DNA from: Georgenia wutianyii
Lineage (GTDB): Bacteria; Actinomycetota; Actinomycetes; Actinomycetales; Actinomycetaceae
Assembly (NCBI RefSeq): GCF_006349365.1
Contig: NZ_CP040899.1
Location: forward strand, 620,001 to 684,000
Reading direction: 5' to 3'
DNA length: 64,000 bases
Shown: positions 8,340-18,467 of the stretch, piece after piece
How positions within the stretch are numbered: position 1 is the stretch's first letter
Layout: every line of letters begins with the position of its first letter
Translations under genes and position numbers: made by a program
Notes under the pieces: generated by a model
What the model saw: only the letters and a program-made list of their open reading frames with translations
Databases searched by the model: none
Told to the model about the DNA's origin: nothing

Positions 8340-9044
8340 TCAGCGGAAGAGGAGGTCGACGAGGATGTTCACCGAGTTGAGCAGGGACTGGCCCTTGGCC
8401 CGCGAGTAGTCGGTGTACAGGACGTGGACGGGGTGCTCGGCCCACGGTAGACCGGTCCGCCCGAGCTGGGCGACGATCTCCGAGGCGTGCGCCATGCGGT
8501 CCTGGCGCAGGTCGACGTGCTCGGCCGCGTCGCGGCGGATGACCCGCAGACCGTTGTGCGCGTCGGTGAGCCGCAGCCCCGTCGAGCGGTTCGTCACCCA
8601 CACCGCGGTCTTGAGCACGACGCGCTTGAGCAGGCCGGGCCGGGTGCGGTCGTCGAGGAACCGGGAGCCGAAGACGACGGCGAGGTCCTCCTCGCGCGCC
8701 TTGCGCACCATGTCGACGGCGTCGGAGACCTGGTGCTGGCCGTCGGCGTCGAACGTCACGAGGTAGGGGGCGTCGGTGCAGGTGAGCACCCACTCGATGC
8801 CCGTCTGCAGCGCGGCGCCCTGGCCGAGGTTGACGGGGTGGCGCACGACGACGGCGCCGGCCTCGCGCGCCCGCGCGGCGGACTCGTCGGTGCTGCCGTC
8901 GTCGACGCAGACGATGTTGGGGAAGGTCTCCCGCGCCCGGCGCACGACGTCGCCGATGACGGACTGCTCCTCGAACAGCGGCACGACGAGCCAGGTGTCG
9001 GTGACGGTGCGTTCGCCGGTGGGCGGGACCGGCGTCGATCTCAT
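8340..9044 (-). CDS. Glycosyltransferase family 2 (polyprenyl-phosphate type)
   Basis: 234 residues, a GT-A fold with no membrane segments. LVVPLFEEQSVIGDVV starts the fold, VCVDDGSTDES binds the nucleotide, NLGQGAALQTGIEW is typical of DPM/GtrB-like enzymes and TFDADGQHQ is the metal-binding DxD region. It probably loads a sugar from a nucleotide donor onto undecaprenyl phosphate in the cytoplasmic leaflet. It is the first gene of an operon with DUF2304. ATG at 9044 is chosen because CACAAT lies exactly 6 bases upstream, the leaderless pattern seen repeatedly in this window; longer starts would cross that box. Confidence 0.88.
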   Translation of the reverse strand: MRSTPVPPTGERTVTDTWLVVPLFEEQSVIGDVVRRARETFPNIVCVDDGSTDESAARAREAGAVVVRHPVNLGQGAALQTGIEWVLTCTDAPYLVTFDADGQHQVSDAVDMVRKAREEDLAVVFGSRFLDDRTRPGLLKRVVLKTAVWVTNRSTGLRLTDAHNGLRVIRRDAAEHVDLRQDRMAHASEIVAQLGRTGLPWAEHPVHVLYTDYSRAKGQSLLNSVNILVDLLFR

Positions 9045-9050
9045 GCCCTC

Positions 9051-9056
9051 ATTGTG
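9051..9056 (-). promoter_or_regulatory. -10 box of leaderless GT2 gene
   Basis: CACAAT on the minus strand, 6 bases before the ATG at 9044. The same hexamer and spacing precede the Fpg/Nei gene at 12947. Confidence 0.4.
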
Positions 9057-9110
9057 ACAGCACCCCACCGGCCTTCTCCTGCCTCGCTCCCTCGCCCTCC
9101 CTCCCACCCG

Positions 9111-9198
9111 CGACAGCCGACTTCCGCACGACAGCCGAGTTCCGTACGACGCCGACGTCGCGCGTCATCCGACTTCCGCACGACAGCCGCCTTTCCGC
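9111..9198. repeat. Degenerate 18-bp repeat array, about 5 units
   Basis: Units close to CGACAGCCGACTTCCGCA, the reverse complement of the unit at 51-158. Units 1, 2 and 5 are good; the third is diverged and the fourth shortened to 16 bases. Unlike the other arrays, it lies between two divergent gene starts, not after a gene end. Confidence 0.8.
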
Positions 9199-9287
9199 GA
9201 CGTGGCGCGGACCACGGTCCCGTGAGCCGCGGGGTGTGCTCCGTTACCCTGAGCGGGGCGCTGCACCTGGCAGCCGGAAAGGGACGA

Positions 9288-9881
9288 ATGACAGTACGGA
9301 TCACCGACAGCGCCGACGTCGCGCCCGACGCCCGACTCGGCGACGGCACCTCCGTCTGGCATCTCGCCCAGGTGCGCGAGGGCGCGGTCCTCGGCGAGGG
9401 CTGCGTCGTCGGCCGCGGCGCCTACATCGGCACCGGCGTGCGGCTGGGGAACAACTGCAAGGTGCAGAACTACGCGCTCGTCTACGAGCCCGCCGAGCTG
9501 GCCGACGGCGTCTTCGTCGGCCCCGCCGCCGTCCTCACCAACGACACCCACCCGCGGGCCATCAACCCCGACGGCTCCCTCAAGTCGGCCGACGACTGGG
9601 AGGCCGTCGGCGTGACCGTCGGCACCGGCGCCGCCATCGGCGCCCGGGCCGTCTGCGTCGCGCCCGTGACGATCGGTGCGTGGGCCACGGTCGCCGCGGG
9701 CGCCGTCGTCACCCGTGACGTGCCCGCCCACGCCCTCGTCGCCGGTGTCCCGGCCCGCCAGATCGGCTGGGTCGGTCACGCCGGACGTCGCCTCGAGCCC
9801 GAGGGCGACCTGCTCCGCTGCCCGGCCACCGGCCGGACGTACGCCATCCACGACAACGAACTGCGCGAGGTCACCGCATGA
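9288..9881 (+). CDS. Hexapeptide-repeat sugar nucleotide N-acetyltransferase (WbpD-like)
   Basis: 197 residues. Left-handed beta-helix hexapeptides run from about residue 10 to 160 (for example VAPDARLGDGTSVW, CVVGRGAYIGTGV, VTIGAWATVAAGAVV), with NDTHPRAINPDG in the position typical of WbpD-type transferases. The C-terminus LLRCPATGRTY is the short tail seen in that subfamily. WbpD acetylates the 3-amino group of UDP-GlcNAc3NA using acetyl-CoA. The gene begins an operon whose next two genes encode the aminotransferase and dehydrogenase of the same pathway; its stop overlaps the next ATG by 4 bases. ATG at 9288 follows AAGGGACGA. The exact sugar is inferred from context. Confidence 0.85.
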   Translation: MTVRITDSADVAPDARLGDGTSVWHLAQVREGAVLGEGCVVGRGAYIGTGVRLGNNCKVQNYALVYEPAELADGVFVGPAAVLTNDTHPRAINPDGSLKSADDWEAVGVTVGTGAAIGARAVCVAPVTIGAWATVAAGAVVTRDVPAHALVAGVPARQIGWVGHAGRRLEPEGDLLRCPATGRTYAIHDNELREVTA

Positions 9882-10981
9882 ACCAGTCCTTGATCCCTGC
9901 CGCGAAGCCGATCATCGGAGACGAGGAGCGGGCCGCCGTCGACGCCGTGCTGCGCTCGGGCATGGTCGCGCAGGGCCCGCAGGTCGCGGCGTTCGAGGAG
10001 GAGTTCGCGGAGCAGCTCGTCGAGGGCCGCCGCTGCCAGGCGGTGAGCTCGGGGACCGCCGGTCTCCACGTCGGCCTGCTCGCCAGCGGTGTCGGCCCCG
10101 GGGACGAGGTCATCGTCCCGTCCTTCACCTTCGCGGCGACGGCGAACTCGGTGGCGCTCACCGGCGCCACCCCGGTGTTCGCCGACATCGACCCCGACAC
10201 CTTCTGCCTCGACCCCGAGTCGGTGCGCGCCGCCGTCACCGAGCGCACCCGCGGGGTCATGCCGGTGCACCTGTACGGGCACCCGGCCGACATGGTCGCC
10301 TTCGAGGCGCTCGCGGCCGAGCTCGGCCTGGAGATCTACGAGGACGCCGCGCAGGCGCACGGTGCGAGCCTCCACGGCCGCAAGGTCGGCACGTGGGGCC
10401 GCTTCGCGATGTTCTCCCTCTACCCGACGAAGAACATGACGTCCGGTGAGGGCGGCATGGTCTCCTGCGCCGACGAGGCCGTCGCCCGCATGGTGCGCCT
10501 GCTGCGCAACCAGGGCATGGAGCGCCAGTACGCCAACGAGGTCATCGGCCTCAACGTGCGGATGACCGACATCCACGCGGCGATCGGCCGCGTGCAGCTC
10601 GGCAAGCTGCCCGCCTGGACGGCCCGGCGCCAGGCCAACGCGGCCTTCTTCGACGAGCACCTCACCGGTGTCGTCACCCCGCCGGTGGCCGACGGTGCGG
10701 TCCACGTCTACCACCAGTACACGATCCGGGTCGAGGCCTCCGAGCGGGACCGCATGGTCACCGCGCTGCGTGAGGAGCACGGCGTCGGGACGGGCGTCTA
10801 CTACCCGATCCCCAACCACCGCCTCTCCTCGCTGGAGCAGTACGCCCCGGCGCACGAGCTGCCGCAGACCGAGAAGGCGGCCGGCGAGGTCATCTCGCTG
10901 CCGGTCCACCCCTCGCTGTCCCAGGAGGACCTCGAGCGGGTCGTGTCCGGGGTCAACGCCGTGGCGAAGGCGGGTGCGTGA
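9878..10981 (+). CDS. DegT/DnrJ/EryC1/StrS aminotransferase (WbpE-like)
   Basis: 367 residues, the normal length for PLP-dependent sugar aminotransferases of the fold-type I DegT family. FAATANSVALTGATPVFADI and IYEDAAQAHGA contain the PLP-contacting residues, and Lys185 in YPTKNMTSGEGG is the Schiff-base lysine. HVYHQYTIR and the C-terminal YYPIPNH are family-typical. In the WbpB-E-D route this enzyme aminates the 3-keto sugar made by the dehydrogenase, with glutamate as donor. ATGA overlap with the upstream gene and GTGATG junction with the downstream one show translational coupling. Confidence 0.9.
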   Translation: MNQSLIPAAKPIIGDEERAAVDAVLRSGMVAQGPQVAAFEEEFAEQLVEGRRCQAVSSGTAGLHVGLLASGVGPGDEVIVPSFTFAATANSVALTGATPVFADIDPDTFCLDPESVRAAVTERTRGVMPVHLYGHPADMVAFEALAAELGLEIYEDAAQAHGASLHGRKVGTWGRFAMFSLYPTKNMTSGEGGMVSCADEAVARMVRLLRNQGMERQYANEVIGLNVRMTDIHAAIGRVQLGKLPAWTARRQANAAFFDEHLTGVVTPPVADGAVHVYHQYTIRVEASERDRMVTALREEHGVGTGVYYPIPNHRLSSLEQYAPAHELPQTEKAAGEVISLPVHPSLSQEDLERVVSGVNAVAKAGA

Positions 10982-11967
10982 TGCCGATCCGCATGGGCCT
11001 CATCGGCCTCGGGGCCATGGGCCGTCACCACGCCCGGGTCATCCGCCAGACGTCCGGGATGGAGCTCGTCGCGGTCGCCGACCCCGGCGGGGACGCCTAC
11101 GGGGTGGCCGGTGACCTCGAGGTGCTGCCCGACGTCCACGCGCTCATCGCGGCCGGGATCGACGCCGCGATGGTCGCCGTGCCGACCGTCCACCACGAGG
11201 AGGTCGGCCTGGCACTCGCCGCCGCCGGCGTCCACACGATGATCGAGAAGCCGATCGCGCACACCGTGGAGGCCGGGGAGCGGGTCGCCACGGCGTTCGA
11301 GGAGGCCGGGCTCGTCGGGGCCGTCGGCTACGTCGAGCGGTGCAACTCCGCCGTCCTCGAGCTGCGCAAGCGCCTCGCCGCGGGCGAGCTGGGACAGGTG
11401 TACCAGATTCAGACCCGGCGCCAGGGCCCGTTCCCGGCGCGGATCTCGGACGTCGGCGTCGTCAAGGACCTCGCGACCCACGACGTCGACCTCACCGCGT
11501 TCATCGCCGGCAGCCCCTACGACCAGGTCGCCGCGCAGGTGACCCACCGCTCGGGCCGCGAGCACGAGGACATGGTGCTCGCCATCGGCCGGCTCGCCTC
11601 CGGCGTCATCGTCAACCACGTCGTCAACTGGCTCTCGCCGATGAAGGAGCGCACCACCGTCGTCACCGGCGAGCGTGGCGCGTTCGTCGCCGACACGATG
11701 ACCGGCGACCTCACGTTCTACGCCAACGGCACCGTGCCGACGACGTGGGACCGGGTGGCCCAGTTCCGCGGCGTCACCGAGGGTGACGTCGTGCGCTACG
11801 CGCTGCCCAAGCGCGAGCCGCTCGCGGTGGAGCAGGAGAACTTCCGTGACGCCGTCGCCGGCACCGGTACGGACATCGTCACCATGCGTGAGGGTGTCCA
11901 CACCCTCACCGTCATCGAGGCGATGCTCGCCTCCGCCCACGACGGCGGCCGCACCATCGCCCTGTAG
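10978..11967 (+). CDS. Gfo/Idh/MocA oxidoreductase (WbpB-like)
   Basis: 329 residues. Rossmann motif GLIGLGAMGRHHARVI at the N-terminus, EKPIAHT with the conserved lysine near residue 91, and KDLATHDVDLTAF in the C-terminal domain. It probably oxidises the 3-hydroxyl of a UDP-N-acetylglucosaminuronate-type sugar (WbpB role), feeding the aminotransferase just upstream. It starts at GTG 10978 overlapping the previous stop, or at the adjacent ATG 10981. It ends the operon: a perfect 20-bp hairpin follows. The UDP-sugar 6-dehydrogenase needed first in the pathway could be the one encoded at 14077-15405. Confidence 0.88.
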   Translation: MMPIRMGLIGLGAMGRHHARVIRQTSGMELVAVADPGGDAYGVAGDLEVLPDVHALIAAGIDAAMVAVPTVHHEEVGLALAAAGVHTMIEKPIAHTVEAGERVATAFEEAGLVGAVGYVERCNSAVLELRKRLAAGELGQVYQIQTRRQGPFPARISDVGVVKDLATHDVDLTAFIAGSPYDQVAAQVTHRSGREHEDMVLAIGRLASGVIVNHVVNWLSPMKERTTVVTGERGAFVADTMTGDLTFYANGTVPTTWDRVAQFRGVTEGDVVRYALPKREPLAVEQENFRDAVAGTGTDIVTMREGVHTLTVIEAMLASAHDGGRTIAL

Positions 11968-11982
11968 CACCCCCGCCTCACC

Positions 11983-12027
11983 CGCCGAGAGCCGGATCGT
12001 GCCCCGTGCACGATCCGGCTCTCGGCG
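11983..12027. terminator. Perfect 20-bp bidirectional terminator hairpin
   Basis: The arm at 11983-12002 pairs perfectly with 12008-12027 across a CCCGT loop, between two convergent genes. The right arm recurs, with two mismatches, at 42304-42325 without its partner arm. Confidence 0.85.
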
Positions 12028-12031
12028 TTGC

Positions 12032-12071
12032 GGGGGTGACGGGGGGGCGGCGTGGGGGCGGCGTCGGGGGG
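12032..12071 (+). other. G-run cluster (possible G-quadruplex)
   Basis: Four runs of 5, 7, 5 and 6 G separated by 4-7 bases immediately follow the terminator hairpin, on the plus strand. The spacing permits an intramolecular quadruplex. Confidence 0.5.
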
Positions 12072-12077
12072 TTTTGG

Positions 12078-12947
12078 TTAACGGAGGAGCTTGGACATGC
12101 GGCGGTCGGCGAGCTTCTTGCCGCCCGTCTGGCAGGTGGGGCAGTACTGCAGGGACGAGTCGGCGAAGGACACCTCGGCCACGGTGTCCCCGCACACCGG
12201 GCACGCCTGGCCGGTGCGCCCGTGCACGGCCATCCCCGAGCGCTTGACGTCCTTGAGGTCCCGCGCGTCCTTGCCCACCGACGCCTCGATCGCGGCCGTG
12301 AGCACGGCGGTGACGGCGGTGAACAGGCGCTCGCGGGCCTCCTCGTCGAGCGTCCGGGTGAGGGCGAAGGGGCTGAGCCGGGCGGCGTGGAGGATCTCGT
12401 CGGAGTAGGCGTTGCCGATCCCGGCGATCGCGCCCTGGTCCCGCAGCAGGCCCTTGACCTGCTGGTTGCGCGCGTCGAGCAGGCCGTCCAGGGCCTGCCG
12501 GGTGAAGTCGGGGGACAGCGGCTCGACACCGAGCGTGGCGATCCGCTCGACCTCGCGGGGGTCGCGCACGACGTGGATGGCCAGGCTCTTCTTCGTGCCG
12601 GCCTCGGTGAGGTCGAACGCGCCGCCGTCGAGCACGACGCGCGCCGCCAGCCCGGACCGTCCGGCCCGCGGCATCCCCTCGGGCGGTGTGTCGTGCCACC
12701 GCAGCCAGCCCGCCCGGGCGAGGTGGAGGACGAGGTGGACCTCGCCGTCGGGCCCGGACGTGACGACGTCGAGCCACTTGCCGTGGCGCCCCACCCCGGT
12801 GACGGCCGCGCCCACGAGCGCCGTCGGCGGCGGGTCGTAGGTCTTGAGCGCCGGGAAGCTCGTCACGTGGACGGCGCGCACCACCTGGCCGGTGGCACGG
12901 GTGGCGAGCACCTGCGCCAGGGCCTGCACCTCGGGCAGCTCGGGCAC
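12078..12947 (-). CDS. Fpg/Nei family DNA glycosylase/AP lyase
   Basis: 289 residues. The start is GTG at 12947, giving V-PELPEV; after Met removal Pro2 is the catalytic nucleophile and Glu3 the general acid. Other family marks are HGKWLDV, the H2TH region around GIGNAYSDEILHAA, and a C-terminal zinc finger CPVCGD...YCPTC. The enzyme excises oxidised bases and nicks the abasic site. PELPEVQ in place of PELPEVE and the HGKW stretch suggest a Nei-like actinobacterial paralog rather than classical MutM (inference). CACAAT six bases before the GTG fits a leaderless start. It is unrelated to the surrounding envelope genes. Confidence 0.9.
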   Translation of the reverse strand: MPELPEVQALAQVLATRATGQVVRAVHVTSFPALKTYDPPPTALVGAAVTGVGRHGKWLDVVTSGPDGEVHLVLHLARAGWLRWHDTPPEGMPRAGRSGLAARVVLDGGAFDLTEAGTKKSLAIHVVRDPREVERIATLGVEPLSPDFTRQALDGLLDARNQQVKGLLRDQGAIAGIGNAYSDEILHAARLSPFALTRTLDEEARERLFTAVTAVLTAAIEASVGKDARDLKDVKRSGMAVHGRTGQACPVCGDTVAEVSFADSSLQYCPTCQTGGKKLADRRMSKLLR

Positions 12948-12953
12948 CGGCCC

Positions 12954-12959
12954 ATTGTG
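12954..12959 (-). promoter_or_regulatory. -10 box of leaderless DNA glycosylase gene
   Basis: CACAAT on the minus strand, exactly 6 bases before the GTG at 12947. Confidence 0.4.
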
Positions 12960-12993
12960 GCAGAGCGCGCGGGTACGGGCCGGGGGACGCGAA

Positions 12994-13028
12994 CGGCGCC
13001 GGGCCGCAGGAGCTGCGACCCGGCGCCG
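12994..13028 (-). terminator. Terminator hairpin after rmlB
   Basis: CGGCGCCGGG and CCCGGCGCCG pair, with a further CGCAG/CTGCG inner stem after one mismatch. It lies 14 bases past the rmlB stop. Confidence 0.65.
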
Positions 13029-13042
13029 TCGGCGTGCTCGGC

Positions 13043-15405
<2,363 letters not shown>

Positions 15406-15411
15406 GGGCTC

Positions 15412-15417
15412 ACCCTA
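15412..15417 (-). promoter_or_regulatory. -10 box of leaderless UDP-sugar dehydrogenase gene
   Basis: TAGGGT on the minus strand, 6 bases before the ATG at 15405. Confidence 0.5.
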
Positions 15418-15507
15418 GCGAGCGGCGGTCCCCTCGCGGGGAGACCAACGGCCGCCGTTTTGCCGCCGGGGGCAACACGCCACCCGTCGCCGAACCGGAC
15501 AAGCCGG

Positions 15508-15513
15508 TAGATT
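15508..15513 (+). promoter_or_regulatory. -10 box of leaderless PGRP amidase gene
   Basis: TAGATT on the plus strand, 6 bases before the ATG at 15520. No clear -35. Confidence 0.5.
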
Positions 15514-15519
15514 CGACGC

Positions 15520-17457
15520 ATGACGTCCCGTGGAGCGCGCCTCGTCGTCGCCGGCACGGCAGCCGGTGCTCTCATCGTCGGGGCCGTGGCTCCCGCCGCC
15601 CTCGCGGCGCCCGGAGGCGGTCCGGCACCCGGCGACGCCGCCCGCGACGTCGCCGTCCTCCAGCTCACCGACGACGACGGACGGCCCACCGACCTCGCGC
15701 GGACGGTGGCTGACCTGCGCGCCGGCAGCTCGGTCCTCACTCCCGAGCTCGAGGCGCCGGAGTTCTACGTCGCCGGCGTCACCTGGGCCGGCGGGCAGGA
15801 GCCCGACGAGAGGATCTCCATCCGCGTCCGCTCCGGGGAGGGGTGGACGTCGTGGACCGAGCTCGACACCGAGGTGGTCGACGGGGAGGACGTCGGGGGG
15901 AGCGAGCCGTACGTCGTCGGCGGGGCCACCGGGGTCCAGCTCCGGCTCGACGGCGGTGACGGCACCCTGCCCCAGGACCTGCGCGTCCACCTCATCCCGC
16001 CGGAGCCCACCGACGAGGAGGTCGTCGCCGACTCCGCGCCCGCGGCCGCCGAGCTGACCCGACGCGTCGCCTCCTCGGCGACCGCGACGGCCACCGCGTC
16101 GGGCCCGGCGTCGGCCGCGCAGACCGAGGCCGCCGCCCCGACCTTCGGGGTGCTCGCCGCCACGGCGGGCGCGCCGAGCGTCGTGCCCCGCTCCGGGTGG
16201 GGCGCCGGCTACTCCACCCCCGCCTGGACACCGGACTTCTACGAGCTGCGCGCCGCCGTCGTCCACCACACCGCCGGCTCCAACGACTACACCGCGGCGC
16301 AGTCCGCCGGCATCGTCCGGGGCATCTACCACTACCACTCGACGAGCCGCGGCTGGGGCGACATCGGCTACAACTTCCTCGTCGACAAGTACGGCCAGGT
16401 CTTCGAGGGCCGCAACGGCACCCTCGCCGCGCCCTACGGCCTCATGGCCGAGGGCGGTCACGCCCGCGGCTTCAACGACGGCACGCTCGGCATCTCCGTC
16501 ATCGGGGACTACACGCGCGTGCGTGCCCCCGACCTCGTCATGACACGCATGGCCGAGGTCATCGCGTGGAAGTTCGCCGACGCCGGCATCGAGGTGCGGA
16601 CGGCCAGCGGCTACCGCTCCCCGGGCACCTACGCACGCCCCGCCGGGCAGCAGCTCCCGCGCGTCTTCGCCCACCGCGACGTCGACGCCACCACCTGTCC
16701 CGGCGACGACATCTACGCGCGCATCCCCGCCCTCCTCGACGACGTCGCCCGCCGCGTCTCGGCCCTGGGCGGGCGGCCGAGCACCGTCCACCTCAGGAAC
16801 GTCGCCACCGGCGGCGGGGCGGACCTGTCCTACCCGCGCGGCCGGTCGGCCGACACCCTGCTCGTCGGCGACTGGGACGGCGACGGCGTCGACACCGTCG
16901 CGGTGCGCCGCGGCAGCCGCTACGAGTTCTACGACGACCACGGGTCCACCCCCTCCTCCGTCGTCGTCTACGGGCGCGCGGGCGACGACGTCCTCGTCGG
17001 GGACTGGAACGGGGACGGCAAGGACACCCTCGCGGTGCGCCGCGGCCGGGAGTACCACGTGAAGAACTCGCTGAGCGGCGGCCCGGCCGACCAGGTCATC
17101 GTCTACGGCCGCGAGCGTGACCGGGTGCTCGTCGGGGACTGGAACGGGGACGGCAAGGACACCTTCGCCGTGCGCCGCTACAGCGTCTACCACGTGAAGA
17201 ACTCGATGTCCGGGGGCGAGGCCGACCACGTCTTCCGCTACGGCCGCGACTCCGACCTCGTCCTCGTCGGCGACTGGGACGGCGACGGCAAGGACACCAT
17301 CACGGTGCGCCGCGGGCGCAGCTACTACGTCAACAATCGGCTCGCGGGCGGGGAGGCGAACAGCGTCTTCGAGTTCGGCCGCCCGGCCGACGCGTCGCTC
17401 GTCGGCGACTGGGACGGCGACGGCGTCGACGGCATCGGGGTGCGCCGCCTCGGCTGA
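15520..17457 (+). CDS. Secreted PGRP-type N-acetylmuramoyl-L-alanine amidase with five-repeat module
   Basis: 645 residues. A signal peptide ends near residue 29-30 (AALAA). A ~190-residue linker/beta region follows, then the peptidoglycan recognition/amidase domain at about 222-415. VVHHTAGSND carries the first Zn histidines, YNFLVDKYGQVFEGR is the signature, and FAHRDVDATTCPGD carries the third histidine and the cysteine ligand, so the enzyme looks catalytically intact. Five 45-residue VGDWDGDG/VGDWNGDG repeats form the C-terminus. It should cleave the lactyl-amide bond between MurNAc and the stem peptide outside the cell. It lies between ugd/rmlB and rmlD, in keeping with an envelope role. 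Confidence 0.92.
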   Translation: MTSRGARLVVAGTAAGALIVGAVAPAALAAPGGGPAPGDAARDVAVLQLTDDDGRPTDLARTVADLRAGSSVLTPELEAPEFYVAGVTWAGGQEPDERISIRVRSGEGWTSWTELDTEVVDGEDVGGSEPYVVGGATGVQLRLDGGDGTLPQDLRVHLIPPEPTDEEVVADSAPAAAELTRRVASSATATATASGPASAAQTEAAAPTFGVLAATAGAPSVVPRSGWGAGYSTPAWTPDFYELRAAVVHHTAGSNDYTAAQSAGIVRGIYHYHSTSRGWGDIGYNFLVDKYGQVFEGRNGTLAAPYGLMAEGGHARGFNDGTLGISVIGDYTRVRAPDLVMTRMAEVIAWKFADAGIEVRTASGYRSPGTYARPAGQQLPRVFAHRDVDATTCPGDDIYARIPALLDDVARRVSALGGRPSTVHLRNVATGGGADLSYPRGRSADTLLVGDWDGDGVDTVAVRRGSRYEFYDDHGSTPSSVVVYGRAGDDVLVGDWNGDGKDTLAVRRGREYHVKNSLSGGPADQVIVYGRERDRVLVGDWNGDGKDTFAVRRYSVYHVKNSMSGGEADHVFRYGRDSDLVLVGDWDGDGKDTITVRRGRSYYVNNRLAGGEANSVFEFGRPADASLVGDWDGDGVDGIGVRRLG

Positions 17458-17498
17458 GCCGTGGACGTGGGCGGGCGGCGTGCCCGGCGCCCGCCCAC

Positions 17499-17504
17499 TA
17501 GGCT
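17499..17504 (+). promoter_or_regulatory. -10 box of leaderless rmlD
   Basis: TAGGCT, 6 bases before the GTG at 17511. A good actinobacterial -10. Confidence 0.5.
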
Positions 17505-17510
17505 GTCCGG

Positions 17511-18371
17511 GTGAACATCGAGGGTACGCGGTGGCTGGTGGCCGGAGCCGCGGGAATGCTGGGCACCGACGTGTGCGACCTCCTGCGCAGCCGCGGCGCG
17601 CACGTCGTCGCCGCCGACCGTGAGGAGCTCGACGTCACCGACCCCGCCCAGGTGGCCGAGCAGGTGCGCGACGTCGACGTCGTCGTCAACTGCGCCGCGT
17701 GGACCGCCGTGGACGACGCCGAGGAGAAGGAGGCCGCGGCCTTCGCCCTCAACGCCGTCGCTCCCCAGCTGCTCGCCCGGGCCGCGCGCCTCGCCGGCGC
17801 CCGGATGGTGCAGATCTCCACCGACTACGTCTTCGCCGGTGACGCCACCCGGCCCTACGCGGAGTCCGCGGCCATCGCCCCGCGCTCGGCCTACGGGCGC
17901 ACCAAGGCCGCAGGGGAGTGGGCCGTGCGCGCCGAGTGCCCCGACCACCTCATCGTGCGCACCGCGTGGCTCTACGGCGCCCACGGCAAGTGCTTCCCCA
18001 AGACGATGGCCCGCCTGGCCGCCGAGCGGGACGCGCTGACCGTCGTCGCCGACGAGGTCGGCCAGCCGACGTGGACGGCGGACCTCGCCGACCTGCTCGT
18101 GCGGCTCGTCGAGGCCGACGCGCCGTCCGGGACGTACCACGGGACCTCCTCCGGTGAGACGTCGTGGTTCGGCTTCACCGAGGAGATCGTCCGCACCCTC
18201 GGCAAGGACCCGGCCATGGTGAGCCCGACGACCGCGGCGGACTTCAAGCGGCCCGCCCCGCGCCCGTCGTACTCGGTGCTGGGCCACGAGGCGCTGCTGC
18301 TCGCCGGTGTCGAGCCCATCGGCCACTGGGCCGAGCGGTGGACCGTGGCGGCCCCCGAGGTCCTCGCCTGA
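17511..18371 (+). CDS. rmlD: dTDP-4-dehydrorhamnose reductase
   Basis: 286 residues, SDR fold. VAGAAGMLGTDV binds NAD(P)H, VVNCAAWTAVDDAE is the RmlD hallmark, STDYVFAG and YGRTK supply the catalytic Ser/Thr, Tyr and Lys, and RTAWLYG follows. It reduces dTDP-4-keto-rhamnose to dTDP-L-rhamnose, the last step of the pathway whose second enzyme (rmlB) lies nearby. GTG at 17511 directly follows a TAGGCT -10 at 6 bases, so translation probably begins at the transcript end. No rmlA or rmlC is in this window. Confidence 0.93.
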   Translation: MNIEGTRWLVAGAAGMLGTDVCDLLRSRGAHVVAADREELDVTDPAQVAEQVRDVDVVVNCAAWTAVDDAEEKEAAAFALNAVAPQLLARAARLAGARMVQISTDYVFAGDATRPYAESAAIAPRSAYGRTKAAGEWAVRAECPDHLIVRTAWLYGAHGKCFPKTMARLAAERDALTVVADEVGQPTWTADLADLLVRLVEADAPSGTYHGTSSGETSWFGFTEEIVRTLGKDPAMVSPTTAADFKRPAPRPSYSVLGHEALLLAGVEPIGHWAERWTVAAPEVLA

Positions 18372-18411
18372 GCCGCTGATCAGGCGGGATGCCACGTCCC
18401 TCCCAGCCGCC

Positions 18412-18417
18412 TAGGCT
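18412..18417 (+). promoter_or_regulatory. -10 box upstream of CAP-domain gene
   Basis: TAGGCT about 50 bases before the ATG at 18468, leaving a leader with a GGGGGAA ribosome-binding site. Confidence 0.4.
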
Positions 18418-18467
18418 TGTTGCTCGGCCAGGACAGGCCGTACCGGGCGGAACGAACGGGGGAACCG

